Below are positions 1 to 8,906 of a stretch of DNA of 64,000 nucleotides, one piece after another. Origin of the DNA: Xenococcus sp. MO_188.B8 (lineage in GTDB: Bacteria; Cyanobacteriota; Cyanobacteriia; Cyanobacteriales; Xenococcaceae); the NCBI GenBank assembly GCA_030065615.1, contig JASJDR010000001.1, positions 62,001 to 126,000 of the forward strand, given 5' to 3'. The notes beneath the pieces are model-generated. The model searched no databases. It was not told where the DNA came from and saw only the letters and a program-made list of their open reading frames with translations. The number at the start of each line of letters is the position of its first letter. Positions within the stretch are counted from its first letter, which is position 1. A program made the position numbers and the translations under genes.

Positions 1-2428
1 AGCTAGCTGTAGAAATATCTCTTACTTCCCAAAGAGGTAAGACTAAATTTGATGCACCAGAAAGAAATAAAGAACGAGATAAACCTAATACGCCATCTCT
101 AGTTAATAACCCTCTTCCTGTATCGCAAGCACTGATAACCACTAAGTCTGCATTAATGCTTAAATCTAAAATTTCCGATGATGTTAATAATCCATCGTCG
201 CTATTAGATTCTGCGAAAGAGATTGCACCAGGTATCCCAGTATTAAAAAAGTCGTCAAGTAAACCATGAGTCGCAAAGTGAATGATATCTGCCGAGTTGA
301 TTTTTTGTTTAATTAGAGTTTCTGTGGCAGCCGAGCCAATTATAGCTTCTGTATTTACAATTTGAGCAATATTAATTGCTTCATCTTTTGCTGACGGTAG
401 ATCAGTAAGATTTAATGGGATAGTACCTTTCCCTGGAACAGCAATATTAGTAGGGCTAGTGGGATTACCAATCACTAAAGCATTACTACTATTAGCAGAA
501 TTATTATTTTCAGTTATAAGTTGTAAGACTTGTATTGTAGGTGCGGTTAAAATAGAATGCTTTTCTATGAGGTAAGTTCCACTGTTATCTTGTAAGGCTG
601 GGAAAGAAATTTGGAATAATTCTTGTTGGGGAATAAAAATTATTGGTGACTCAACATTTGTCGGCAGTAAATCTGCTATGGGTGTGATTAAAACTTCATG
701 CAAAGATTGATGAATAGTATCAAAGGGAAGTTTTAATTTATCTTTTTCTTTTGATAAAATCTGAATGACTTCGTTGCTCGTAACTGTTGTTTTCTTGTTG
801 TTGTTCAAATAGTTTTGAATTATATTTTTTGCTTGCCATTGATTTGCCCAATTTCCCGCTTGTTTGATTAAATCAGCTTGTTGAGGTGTTAATTCCACTG
901 TCCTAAAAGTAACTTCTCCAGTGGGTTTAATGACCCAAATATGAATTTTTATATATTTTCCATATAATTTACCCTGGGCTACAAAGTTTTCGTCGGCAAT
1001 AAAACTATATTCCACTAAAGTGGCATTTTGCTGTTGGGCAACTTGTTTAATTTGTTCGATAGTTGGAGGTGAAATTCTTTGTTCCAAAGCTTGAGTGGAT
1101 GAACTATTAGAAGATATTCGTGTTGCTAATAATCGGACAAAAGCTCTGGCTCTTTCAGCTTCTGAAATTTCTAAAGCAGATTCATATTTATTTTGGGCTA
1201 CCAATACTCTTCTCAATAGCGGATAACTCTGTAACTGAGTATCAAATAAAGAAACTCGATCTAAGTCACTTAATCCTTGACGCATTTCGTCTCTTAGAGA
1301 AATTGCTTGTCTAAAACTAGTTTCGGCTTCGGTCAGTTGGTTTAACTGCCACTGAGCAAAACCAAGGTTATGCCAACTTTCCGCTTCTAATAAGCGATCG
1401 CCTGATTGTTGGGCAATAGCTAAGCTTTGTTCAAGATAAGTTTTAGCTTGTGGGAAGTCATCTAAACTAAGATAAAGCGATCCCATACCACTAAGGATGA
1501 TTCCCTTAAGAGCAGAAAAATTATTTTGTTCGACAAGTTCTAAACTCTTTTGATAATAGTCTAATGACTGAGAATAGTTCATCTGAGCATGGGCAGCGCT
1601 ACCTAAGTTATTGAGAGTTTGGGCTTTGAGCTTTTGACTCAGATTAGGATTGTCTAAATTTTGAATAGTTTCGAGACTTTGTTGGTATTGTTGAATAGCT
1701 TGTGGATAGTCTCCTTGGTTGGCATAGATCGCACCGATGCTATTGTAGGAATATACTAAGCCTGGGATATCGTTAAAACTACGAGCGATTTCTAAACTCT
1801 GCTGATGGAAATCAAGAGCTTTTTCATAGTTACCAAGAGCTATTTGTACATTCCCCAAACCTCTTAAGACTAGTCCTTCTGCTGCCATATTTCCTAACTC
1901 TTGCCACAGAACTAAAGATGCTTGGTAAGATTCCAATGCTTGAGGATAGTTACTCAACCTTAAATAATTATTGCCTAAGTTTCCTAAAATACTTGCTTTA
2001 AGTTGCTGATTTTCTGTCTGTTTAACTACTGTTAATGCTTGCTGAAAATAATCTACAGCCTGAGGATAATTTTCTTGTGCTTCGGCAGCAAGTCCTAACC
2101 TACCTAGTACTACAGTTATTCCTAGATTATCTTGTTGTTGTCGATAAATTTCTAAGGCTTGCTGCCAAGATTTAATTGCTAATTCTATTTGATTAGCTTG
2201 ATATTGTTGATTGCCCTGTTCGTATAATTTTTCGGCTTTACTTTGATTTTGAGCGAGAAAATAATCACTAACTAAAAAATTACTCTGTTGATTATAGATT
2301 TGTTGTTGAGAGAGTAATGTTATTGATACAGAATTTATTTGGGCTTTCGCAACTTTGCAAAATAATAAGAGTAGGGAGAGCGCTAATGTGTAATTGTTGA
2401 GTTTAAATATTTGTTGAAAAACTAACAT
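1..2428 (-). CDS. Exported TPR-CHAT domain peptidase (C-terminus beyond window)
   Basis: This frame is open from an ATG at 2428 to the window edge, giving 809 visible residues and no stop, so the gene is cut at its 3' end. The first ~29 residues form a signal peptide: a hydrophobic LALSLLLLF core and an AKA cleavage site. A long array of TPR repeats follows (about residues 70-430). The C-terminal part is a CHAT (caspase-like) domain. It shows HFATHG with His721, VISACDTGRG with Cys768, and then GASNLVLPLWEVRD, the expected His-Cys dyad of clan CD peptidases. CHAT proteins are proteases that cleave partner proteins. Here the signal peptide puts the enzyme outside the cytoplasm. It lies 91 bases downstream of, and on the same strand as, the TpsA exoprotein, an arrangement I believe is common in cyanobacteria. 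A role in processing that exoprotein is inference. Confidence 0.9.
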   Translation of the reverse strand, partial: MLVFQQIFKLNNYTLALSLLLLFCKVAKAQINSVSITLLSQQQIYNQQSNFLVSDYFLAQNQSKAEKLYEQGNQQYQANQIELAIKSWQQALEIYRQQQDNLGITVVLGRLGLAAEAQENYPQAVDYFQQALTVVKQTENQQLKASILGNLGNNYLRLSNYPQALESYQASLVLWQELGNMAAEGLVLRGLGNVQIALGNYEKALDFHQQSLEIARSFNDIPGLVYSYNSIGAIYANQGDYPQAIQQYQQSLETIQNLDNPNLSQKLKAQTLNNLGSAAHAQMNYSQSLDYYQKSLELVEQNNFSALKGIILSGMGSLYLSLDDFPQAKTYLEQSLAIAQQSGDRLLEAESWHNLGFAQWQLNQLTEAETSFRQAISLRDEMRQGLSDLDRVSLFDTQLQSYPLLRRVLVAQNKYESALEISEAERARAFVRLLATRISSNSSSTQALEQRISPPTIEQIKQVAQQQNATLVEYSFIADENFVAQGKLYGKYIKIHIWVIKPTGEVTFRTVELTPQQADLIKQAGNWANQWQAKNIIQNYLNNNKKTTVTSNEVIQILSKEKDKLKLPFDTIHQSLHEVLITPIADLLPTNVESPIIFIPQQELFQISFPALQDNSGTYLIEKHSILTAPTIQVLQLITENNNSANSSNALVIGNPTSPTNIAVPGKGTIPLNLTDLPSAKDEAINIAQIVNTEAIIGSAATETLIKQKINSADIIHFATHGLLDDFFNTGIPGAISFAESNSDDGLLTSSEILDLSINADLVVISACDTGRGLLTRDGVLGLSRSLFLSGASNLVLPLWEVRDISTAS

Positions 2429-2472
2429 TATTATATTTTCACTAGATAAAACTAATTTAATAAAATTTAAAG

Positions 2473-2495
2473 CCCCTCTCTTATTAGGAGAGGGG
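2473..2495 (-). terminator. Candidate terminator after the TpsA gene
   Basis: An 8-bp perfect stem (CCCCTCTC at 2473-2480 pairing with GAGAGGGG at 2488-2495) has a 7-base loop. Read on the minus strand it comes just after the TpsA stop and is followed by CTTTAAATTTTA, a weak T-rich tail. It separates the exoprotein gene from the CHAT gene and could give partial read-through. Confidence 0.5.
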
Positions 2496-2519
2496 TTGGG
2501 GAGAGGTTTTATTCAAGAA

Positions 2520-5500
2520 CTATTTCGTTTCAGAAGAAAACCAAGGAAATTTAATAGGATTACCTTCTCGATCTTGAGGAATTGTAAATTTCCAACTGGT
2601 GTTTCCGTCTGGTGTGATTAGTTCGGAAATAACTTCTCCGGTTAACAATTCTGGTAATAGTTCTTCGTCAACTGGAATGGGATTACCATCTTTATCTCTA
2701 GGTTGAGTAAAGATAAAGGATAAACTTTGACCCCCACAGGTAACTTTTACTTTATTAGTACCAGCGATGGGAGCAATAGTAAGTGCTTCACCACAGAAAA
2801 CAGCTTCTTCTTGTTCAGTTGAGGATGAAGCAATTTTCTTATCAGGGTCATCGCTTTCAAGATCTCGCAGATTATCAAAAATATCATCCTCTCGATTATC
2901 ATCAGGTTCTTCACTGTCTTCATCCCCAGGGCCATCACCCGGACCTGCACCGGGACCATCACCCGGACCATCTCCCGGACCATCACCCGGACCTGCACCG
3001 GGACCATCACCGGGACCATCACCAGGACCATCTCCCGGACCATCACCCGGACCTGCACCGGGACCATCACCCGGACCATCTCCCGGACCATCACCCGGAC
3101 CATCACCCGGACCATCACCCGGACCATCACCCGGACCTGCACCCGGACCCGCACCCGGACCTGCACCCGGACCATCACCCGGACCATCACCCGGACCTGC
3201 ACCCGGACCATCACCCGGACCATCACCCGGACCATCACCCGGACCATCACCCGGACCCGCACCCGGACCATCACCCGGACCTGCACCCGGACCATCACCC
3301 GGACCTGCACCAGGGCCATCACCCGGACCCGCACCCGGACCTGCACCCGGACCATCACCCGGACCATCTCCCGGACCATCTCCCGGACCATCTCCCGGAC
3401 CATCACCCGGACCTGCACCCGGACCTGCACCCGGACCATCACCCGGACCCGCACCCGGACCATCTCCCGGAATGCCACCGGTTTCTCCTCCGGGAAGCAA
3501 ACTGAAAGTTTGGTTATCTATAGCAATCTTGCCATTAGTTGCTGAACCATTGGTTGATACAATCTCAATAATTTTTGGTGTTTCAACAATACCGCTCACT
3601 GACGGAATAGAAGCTAAGTTTTTATCAATGATAAAAGAGGTATCTTGACGCAACAAAATATCTATTGTTGCCTCTGCGTTTTCGTTCCCTAGTTGAGAAA
3701 AAGACGGTGGTGGTTGTCTATCTTCTGGAAAGCCATCAAAGCGAACGCTGAATTTAAGATTTGGTTCGGGCTCACTATCTGTTCCAATGCTATCAAAACC
3801 AGCTAAATAAGCTACTCCAAAATTGAAATTTACGAAATTACTTGTAACATCTGTACCTACTCCTTTTTCTGTTGTTGCTTCTGTAGCCCTAAAACTTTGA
3901 GCCTCTATAGAGAGGGAAGTATTTCGATTAGTAGTAATTCCGCCAAGAAGCTTAATATCACCGTTAGGCGCTTTTATTTGACCAACAGGTTCACGTTTTC
4001 CTAATCCTTCATTAAGTTCACCACTTGCAAATGTTAATTCTTCACGTTTAATACCAATCAAAATGTTTACTGGTTGGGCTTTAACTGCTTCTCCTTGATC
4101 ATTAGTGAGTTTAGGCACAAATTCAGGAGTAAGATTACCTATATTAATATCGCCTTTCTCACTTATAATTTCTAAATTTTCTAATGCTTCTATTTCACCA
4201 TTGATGGTGATGTCACCTTCTACACTAGTTATTTTGACTTCATCACCAACAATCCTTTCTTTTGTATCAAAGAAATTTATCGTATCTATGTCTTCTCCAT
4301 TATCGCCCGCACCTTCAAGTACTATTTCCTCGATTCCATTGGGTGTAAGATTAATGTCGATATCAGATTTACTTTTAATTTGTATCTGATTAGCACTATC
4401 AATCCTTGTGGTAATGTCGTCTATATCACCAATTTTACTAGCTGCAATACTGATTTTATTGCCTCGGATAAGTATATTTCCATCACTATTAAGCGCTCCA
4501 GAGATAACAGCGACCCCAGCACTTTGATCGGGAATTTCTATATTACTCTCAGTTAATTTAACAACTCCATTATCTCCAACTTCTACTCCTATAGCCTCAG
4601 GAACATCTTTCCCCGTAAGCAAATTAGGCAAAGACAAAGATTCTATAGAACGGGCATTAGATAATAATCGATGATTCACTGCATTAGGTAAAGCTAAACT
4701 CAAAAGACTATCTTCAGGGGTAATCTTAACTAATTGCTTATCTTTTACTCCAATGATGTTAATATTTCCGCCAGGAGCTTTAATAGTTCCAGTATTAATC
4801 ACAATGCCGCCAGCCAAAGTTACCGTCTTATCTTGCTCTACGGCTAAATTACCAGCATTGACGATATTGCCTATTTTAGATTCATTTTGCACAAAAGCAA
4901 AACCTTCAGGATCACCAACTAACTGAGAAAAATTAGGTTCATCTATTAACTTGCCATAGGAATTACTGCCCAAAGCATCAAACCAAAAGTCGTTAATTTC
5001 AATCCCATTGGCAGTAGTTGCGGTAAAAGAGCCAGTAATGTCTAGACTGGAATTAGGCCCAAAAATCATCCCAGCTGGATTGATTAAAAACAGGTTGGCA
5101 TTATCATTAGTAACATTAGTAACTTTGATTGTTCCATCAATCTCAGAAGCTTTATTCCCCGTTACTCTTGCCAAAATATTGTCAATACCTTGCTGGGCAA
5201 CAAAATTAGCTGTATGGTCTTTTTCAAGCTTGAAATAAGTAAAACTATGGAAAAGGTTATTTCCTGATCTAGTACCACCTGTTTCCGGTGTTGTAATTGT
5301 TATGGTATTGGAGTTTTCTTCTAGTACTGTATCAGTAGTTCCATCAAGGCTAATATCACTAATTAGACAGTCGCACGTATCAGTCGCATCAGACTTATCG
5401 GTAGTATCAGACATATCAGCGGTGTCAGTGATATCTAAGGTATCAGTAGTGTCGGATGTATCAGATGTGTCAGTAACGTCGGTAGTGTCAGACTTGTCAG

Positions 5501-6710
5501 CGATTTCAGTGGTCTCTGAGGTATCAGTAGTGTCGGACGTAGCAGATGTCTCAGTAACATCAGTGGCGTCAGTAGTATCGGACTTATCAGAGGTCTCAGA
5601 TGTCTCAGTAACGTCAGTGGTCTCAGTAGTGTCGGACGTATCAGATATCTCAGTAGTGTTAGTGCTATCTGTAGTATTAAGATCTATTTCAGAGCCGAAA
5701 AGATTTGTCGTGCCTGTCGTTGAATTAGAAGGATCAAAAGTATTGATAGTTCCCGCATTAGCTATGGTGCCTGGAACTTGAGGTATAACCGTATCACTAC
5801 CAGTTAACCTAACAACACCATTCTCGCTAACTACTACACCTGTAGCCTCTGGCACACCTTCCCCAGTCAGCAAAATTGGCAAAGAAAAAGAATCAATAGA
5901 AGCAGCATTAGGGATTAATTGATTCTGTGCTGAAGTCGGTAAAGCCAAACTCAACAGACTACCTTCGGGGGTAATCTTGACTAATTGCTGATCTGGAACT
6001 GCAACAATATTTATATTCCCGCCCGGAGCCTCAATAGTTCCAGTATTAATCACAATACCACCAGCCAAAGTTATCGTTTCACCTTGAGGTACCGCTAAAT
6101 TACCAGCATTGACGATATTGCCAATTTCCGATTCATTTTTCACAAAAGCAAAACCAGTAGGATCGCCAACTAACTGAGAAAAATTCGGCTCATCGATTAA
6201 CTTTTCATAAGTATTATTCCCCAAAGCATCAAACCAGTAGCCGTTAATTTCAATCCCATTAGCCGTAGTTGCGGTAAAAGAGCCATTAAGATCCAGACTA
6301 GAATTAGGCCCAAAAATCATCCCAGCCGGGTTAATTAAAAACAGATTGGAATTGCCCCCCGATACTTTTAGTAAGCCATCAATAACCGAGGGATCTCCTC
6401 CTGTAATCCGACCCAGAATATTTTTGATATTGGGATTAGAAAGAAAATTAGCAATTTGACCTTGAGTTAGTCCAAATTTTTCAAAACTGTGAAAGAGATT
6501 CTCTCCTGCTGTTGTACCACCACCAATATCAAATTGATTACCTTTATTGGTTACTGTAGTTCCAGCACTACTATCAGGAACAGGTTTAGCTTGAACAACC
6601 TTGCTCCCAAATATATTGAAGATTGCTAAGGAAGCAAAGATACAAGTAACTTGCTTAAATTGTTGCCAGGAATAACTTGATTGTTCGAACTGAGATTTAG
6701 GTGCCAACAT
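2520..6710 (-). CDS. TpsA-type exoprotein with two filamentous-haemagglutinin TPS domains
   Basis: This is a two-partner-secretion exoprotein of about 1396 residues. The frame is also open to a TTG at 6824, but I chose the ATG at 6710 because it directly starts a normal signal peptide (IFASLAIFNIFGSKVVQA, then KPVPDSS). The first TPS (haemagg_act) domain, about residues 40-290, contains NLFHSF and NLFLINPAGMIFGPNSSLD. A Ser/Thr/Asp-rich linker follows (about 348-445). A second complete TPS domain (about 505-750) repeats the same motifs almost verbatim. A beta-helix-like part and a 45-unit GPGD/GPGA repeat (about 1079-1260) come next, then an acidic stretch and a C-terminal domain with a Cys pair. 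Such proteins cross the outer membrane through a TpsB pore, which is encoded divergently next door. Two TPS domains in one chain is unusual. It probably acts as a surface adhesin or filament, by inference. Confidence 0.9.
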   Translation of the reverse strand: MLAPKSQFEQSSYSWQQFKQVTCIFASLAIFNIFGSKVVQAKPVPDSSAGTTVTNKGNQFDIGGGTTAGENLFHSFEKFGLTQGQIANFLSNPNIKNILGRITGGDPSVIDGLLKVSGGNSNLFLINPAGMIFGPNSSLDLNGSFTATTANGIEINGYWFDALGNNTYEKLIDEPNFSQLVGDPTGFAFVKNESEIGNIVNAGNLAVPQGETITLAGGIVINTGTIEAPGGNINIVAVPDQQLVKITPEGSLLSLALPTSAQNQLIPNAASIDSFSLPILLTGEGVPEATGVVVSENGVVRLTGSDTVIPQVPGTIANAGTINTFDPSNSTTGTTNLFGSEIDLNTTDSTNTTEISDTSDTTETTDVTETSETSDKSDTTDATDVTETSATSDTTDTSETTEIADKSDTTDVTDTSDTSDTTDTLDITDTADMSDTTDKSDATDTCDCLISDISLDGTTDTVLEENSNTITITTPETGGTRSGNNLFHSFTYFKLEKDHTANFVAQQGIDNILARVTGNKASEIDGTIKVTNVTNDNANLFLINPAGMIFGPNSSLDITGSFTATTANGIEINDFWFDALGSNSYGKLIDEPNFSQLVGDPEGFAFVQNESKIGNIVNAGNLAVEQDKTVTLAGGIVINTGTIKAPGGNINIIGVKDKQLVKITPEDSLLSLALPNAVNHRLLSNARSIESLSLPNLLTGKDVPEAIGVEVGDNGVVKLTESNIEIPDQSAGVAVISGALNSDGNILIRGNKISIAASKIGDIDDITTRIDSANQIQIKSKSDIDINLTPNGIEEIVLEGAGDNGEDIDTINFFDTKERIVGDEVKITSVEGDITINGEIEALENLEIISEKGDINIGNLTPEFVPKLTNDQGEAVKAQPVNILIGIKREELTFASGELNEGLGKREPVGQIKAPNGDIKLLGGITTNRNTSLSIEAQSFRATEATTEKGVGTDVTSNFVNFNFGVAYLAGFDSIGTDSEPEPNLKFSVRFDGFPEDRQPPPSFSQLGNENAEATIDILLRQDTSFIIDKNLASIPSVSGIVETPKIIEIVSTNGSATNGKIAIDNQTFSLLPGGETGGIPGDGPGAGPGDGPGAGPGAGPGDGPGDGPGDGPGDGPGDGPGAGPGAGPGDGPGAGPGDGPGAGPGDGPGAGPGDGPGDGPGDGPGDGPGAGPGDGPGDGPGAGPGAGPGAGPGDGPGDGPGDGPGDGPGDGPGDGPGAGPGDGPGDGPGDGPGDGPGAGPGDGPGDGPGDGPGAGPGDGPGDEDSEEPDDNREDDIFDNLRDLESDDPDKKIASSSTEQEEAVFCGEALTIAPIAGTNKVKVTCGGQSLSFIFTQPRDKDGNPIPVDEELLPELLTGEVISELITPDGNTSWKFTIPQDREGNPIKFPWFSSETK
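2929..3474. repeat. 12-bp tandem repeat coding GPGD/GPGA, about 45 units
   Basis: Units of the type GGACCATCACCC or GGACCTGCACCC (plus strand) run for about 546 bases inside the TpsA gene. They encode alternating Gly-Pro-Gly-Asp and Gly-Pro-Gly-Ala on the minus strand. Because the unit is a multiple of three, gain or loss of units keeps the reading frame. All other frames across it are also open, which explains several long spurious ORFs on both strands. Confidence 0.95.
5375..5665. repeat. Ser/Thr/Asp-coding degenerate repeat between the two TPS domains
   Basis: The minus strand encodes roughly 97 residues made almost only of Ser, Thr, Asp, Val and Glu (patterns such as TSDTTD and VTETS). 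The DNA is an imperfect array of GTATCAG/GTGTCGG-like units. It behaves as a flexible, acidic linker between the two TPS domains and is a likely place for slippage or recombination. Confidence 0.85.
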
Positions 6711-7047
6711 ATTACTACATATAACTCTTGGGTAAAAATTCGCAAAAAAAATTAATATACAGCTAAAAAATATCTGTAAAAAAAGATTTGAATAATTGTG
6801 TTTAAAACTACGTAACTTTACCAATATTAAGTATTAAATATACCAAAAAATACTGATCAAAAAAAAGCTATGGATGTAAAGAGAGTGTAAAAAATGCGTG
6901 TTTTTACGATGAAAAAAATAGTTCAATCCTGGAAAACAATTAAAAATAAATTGATTTGAATTTTCTTGGTAACTTTGTGTTAAATGTGATTTTTTCTAGA
7001 GAAGGTTTATATTGGCGTACAGTAATCTTTTTTCAGGAAATACCAAT
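6711..7047. promoter_or_regulatory. Divergent intergenic region between tpsA- and tpsB-type genes
   Basis: A 337-base AT-rich stretch separates the divergently read exoprotein and transporter genes and must hold both promoters. AAAGGAAA-like A/G-rich sequence (AGGAAA at 7035-7040) sits 7 bases before the transporter ATG at 7048 and serves as its ribosome binding site. No clear sigma-70 pair or operator stood out by eye. Confidence 0.5.
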
Positions 7048-8826
7048 ATGAGGAGTGCTATTTTTTCCCGTAGCTTATTAATGTTATCTCTGGGCTTGCT
7101 CTCGGATTTTAATAATCCTCTCCAAGCTGAAGTCTTATCTCCAAAAAATTCTCCACAAATAACAAGTAATGAAATATGCTGTTTGGATGGCACAACTCAG
7201 ATAATTAGCCAAACAACAGATGATAATAGGGAACGCTTTTTGCAACCTAGTCCTGAACCTTTACCCCCAGAACCAGAAGAAACCGAACCAATTCTGCCTG
7301 AATCAGAAAAAACGCCAAAGATCCCTCCTTCAGATGGTCAAGGAGAGGCCATTCAATTTTCCGTAACCAAAATCAATATCACTGGTAGCACAATCTTTCA
7401 ACCAGAAGACTTTCAAGATCTTATACAACCCCTAGAAGGCAGAACCGTGAATTTCCAGGAAGTTCAAGAGATAGCCAAGGCAATTACCAGACAATATTTA
7501 GAACAAGGTTATATTACTAGCCGTGCCATCATACCCGAACAAGAAATTACCGATGGCGTAGTCGAAATTCGCATTATTGAAGGCAGTATCTCCGAGATCC
7601 AAATCGAGGGTAACCGGAGATTACGAAATTCCTATATTCGTAAACGGTTGGAATTAGGAACCGATGCTCCTGTTAGAGTAGACCGCATTGAAGGGCAATT
7701 GCAATTACTCAAAGCCAACCCTCTCATCGATAATATTGAAGCCAACATCCAACCAGCAACCGGAGAAGGAGAAAGTTTCCTAGCAGTAGAAGTCGATGAA
7801 GCCAATCCTTGGGTACTCGGAGCTAAGATCGATAACTACGATAATGTTAGTACTGGTGCCGAAAGATTTGGCGTTACCCTTGGACATCTCAATTTAACAG
7901 GTAATGGCGACAGCATCTTAACTTCTTTTAATCGTGCTTTTGCTGGCGACAGTTGGAAGTTAGACGCCAACTATAGCATTCCTGTCAATGCTAAAAATGG
8001 CACTTTACAATTACGAACCTATATTGAACGCAACGAAATTGTTAATCTGGACAATGAATTTGACGGCTTGAATTTAGAAGGCGCAACAGAACTCTACGAA
8101 ATTAGTTTTCGCCAACCTTTAATCCGTTCTCTGCGAAAAGAATTTGCCCTATCTTTGGGTTTTAGCCGTCAGAGTAGTCGTAATTTTACTAATGATGTTC
8201 TTCTGGTGGAACCCGATAGAACTAGTGTTCTAAAATTCGGTCAAGACTTTACCCGTCGAGATCCACAAGGAGTTTGGGCATTACGTTCTCAGTTCAATTT
8301 CGGACTTGATATTTTTAACGCCACCGTTGACAAAGATAATCCTCAAGGTGATGCTCTTTTCTTTAGCTGGCTGGGACAAACACAACGATTACAGCGTTTA
8401 AATGCCAATAATTTACTGATTATCCAAAGTGATATTCAATTGACTCCTGATAATTTATTGCCCTCAGAACGGTTTACAATTGGTGGGTTTTACTCAGTAA
8501 GAGGTTATCGAAACAATGCTCGTTTAGGCGATAATGGTTTCCGGCTTTCGGTAGAAGATCGCATTACCTTAGCTAAAAGTAAGGATAGCAGGCCTTTATT
8601 TCAAGTTGCTCCTTTTGCTGAGCTAGGGGTAGTTTGGGATAATGAGGAACGGTTTCAGTCGCCCGATCAAAAGTTTCTCGCAGGAATTGGTCTAGGACTA
8701 TTGTGGCAACCTATATCAGGGTTAAATATTCGCCTTGATTATGCACCTCCTTTAGTCGATTTAGATGATAAAGGGGATAATGTTCAAGAAGACGGCTTTT
8801 ATTTCAGCATTAATTTCCGCAATTAA
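7048..8826 (+). CDS. ShlB/FhaC/HecB-family TpsB outer-membrane transporter
   Basis: This is the outer-membrane pore of a two-partner-secretion system, 592 residues from the chosen ATG. A TTG 36 bases upstream is in frame, but AGGAAA precedes this ATG. A signal peptide ends near PLQAEV. A Pro/Glu-rich segment (about 60-95) follows, as is common before the POTRA region. POTRA-like sequence spans about 105-250, with GSTIFQPEDF, YLEQGYITSRAIIPEQ and VEIRIIEG. The rest is a 16-strand-type beta barrel with the VRGYR motif (FYSVRGYRNN) of the conserved L6 loop, ending in an aromatic/Asn-rich strand (YFSINFRN). It faces the TpsA exoprotein gene, its presumed cargo. It belongs to the Omp85 superfamily. 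The family is clear, but cargo specificity is inferred from adjacency. Confidence 0.93.
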   Translation: MRSAIFSRSLLMLSLGLLSDFNNPLQAEVLSPKNSPQITSNEICCLDGTTQIISQTTDDNRERFLQPSPEPLPPEPEETEPILPESEKTPKIPPSDGQGEAIQFSVTKINITGSTIFQPEDFQDLIQPLEGRTVNFQEVQEIAKAITRQYLEQGYITSRAIIPEQEITDGVVEIRIIEGSISEIQIEGNRRLRNSYIRKRLELGTDAPVRVDRIEGQLQLLKANPLIDNIEANIQPATGEGESFLAVEVDEANPWVLGAKIDNYDNVSTGAERFGVTLGHLNLTGNGDSILTSFNRAFAGDSWKLDANYSIPVNAKNGTLQLRTYIERNEIVNLDNEFDGLNLEGATELYEISFRQPLIRSLRKEFALSLGFSRQSSRNFTNDVLLVEPDRTSVLKFGQDFTRRDPQGVWALRSQFNFGLDIFNATVDKDNPQGDALFFSWLGQTQRLQRLNANNLLIIQSDIQLTPDNLLPSERFTIGGFYSVRGYRNNARLGDNGFRLSVEDRITLAKSKDSRPLFQVAPFAELGVVWDNEERFQSPDQKFLAGIGLGLLWQPISGLNIRLDYAPPLVDLDDKGDNVQEDGFYFSINFRN

Positions 8827-8906
8827 ACAATTTTTTCGACAGATAAGAAACTTCAATAGAAATATAATTAATTTCATACTTACTATCTCAAACTCCAGCT
8901 TAAGAG

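Noticed and set aside
1120-1314. Plus-strand 64-residue ORF
   Set aside because: It lies antisense inside the well-supported TPR-CHAT gene.
2747-3648. Long ORFs on both strands over the GPGD tract (Pro-rich, HPD-rich and MVRV-rich)
   Set aside because: They are by-products of the 12-base repeat, which is stop-free in several frames. The TpsA frame alone has domains on both sides.
5302-5781. Plus-strand ORF of Val/Ser-rich repeats
   Set aside because: It is the antisense of the Ser/Thr/Asp linker of the TpsA gene and has no independent evidence.
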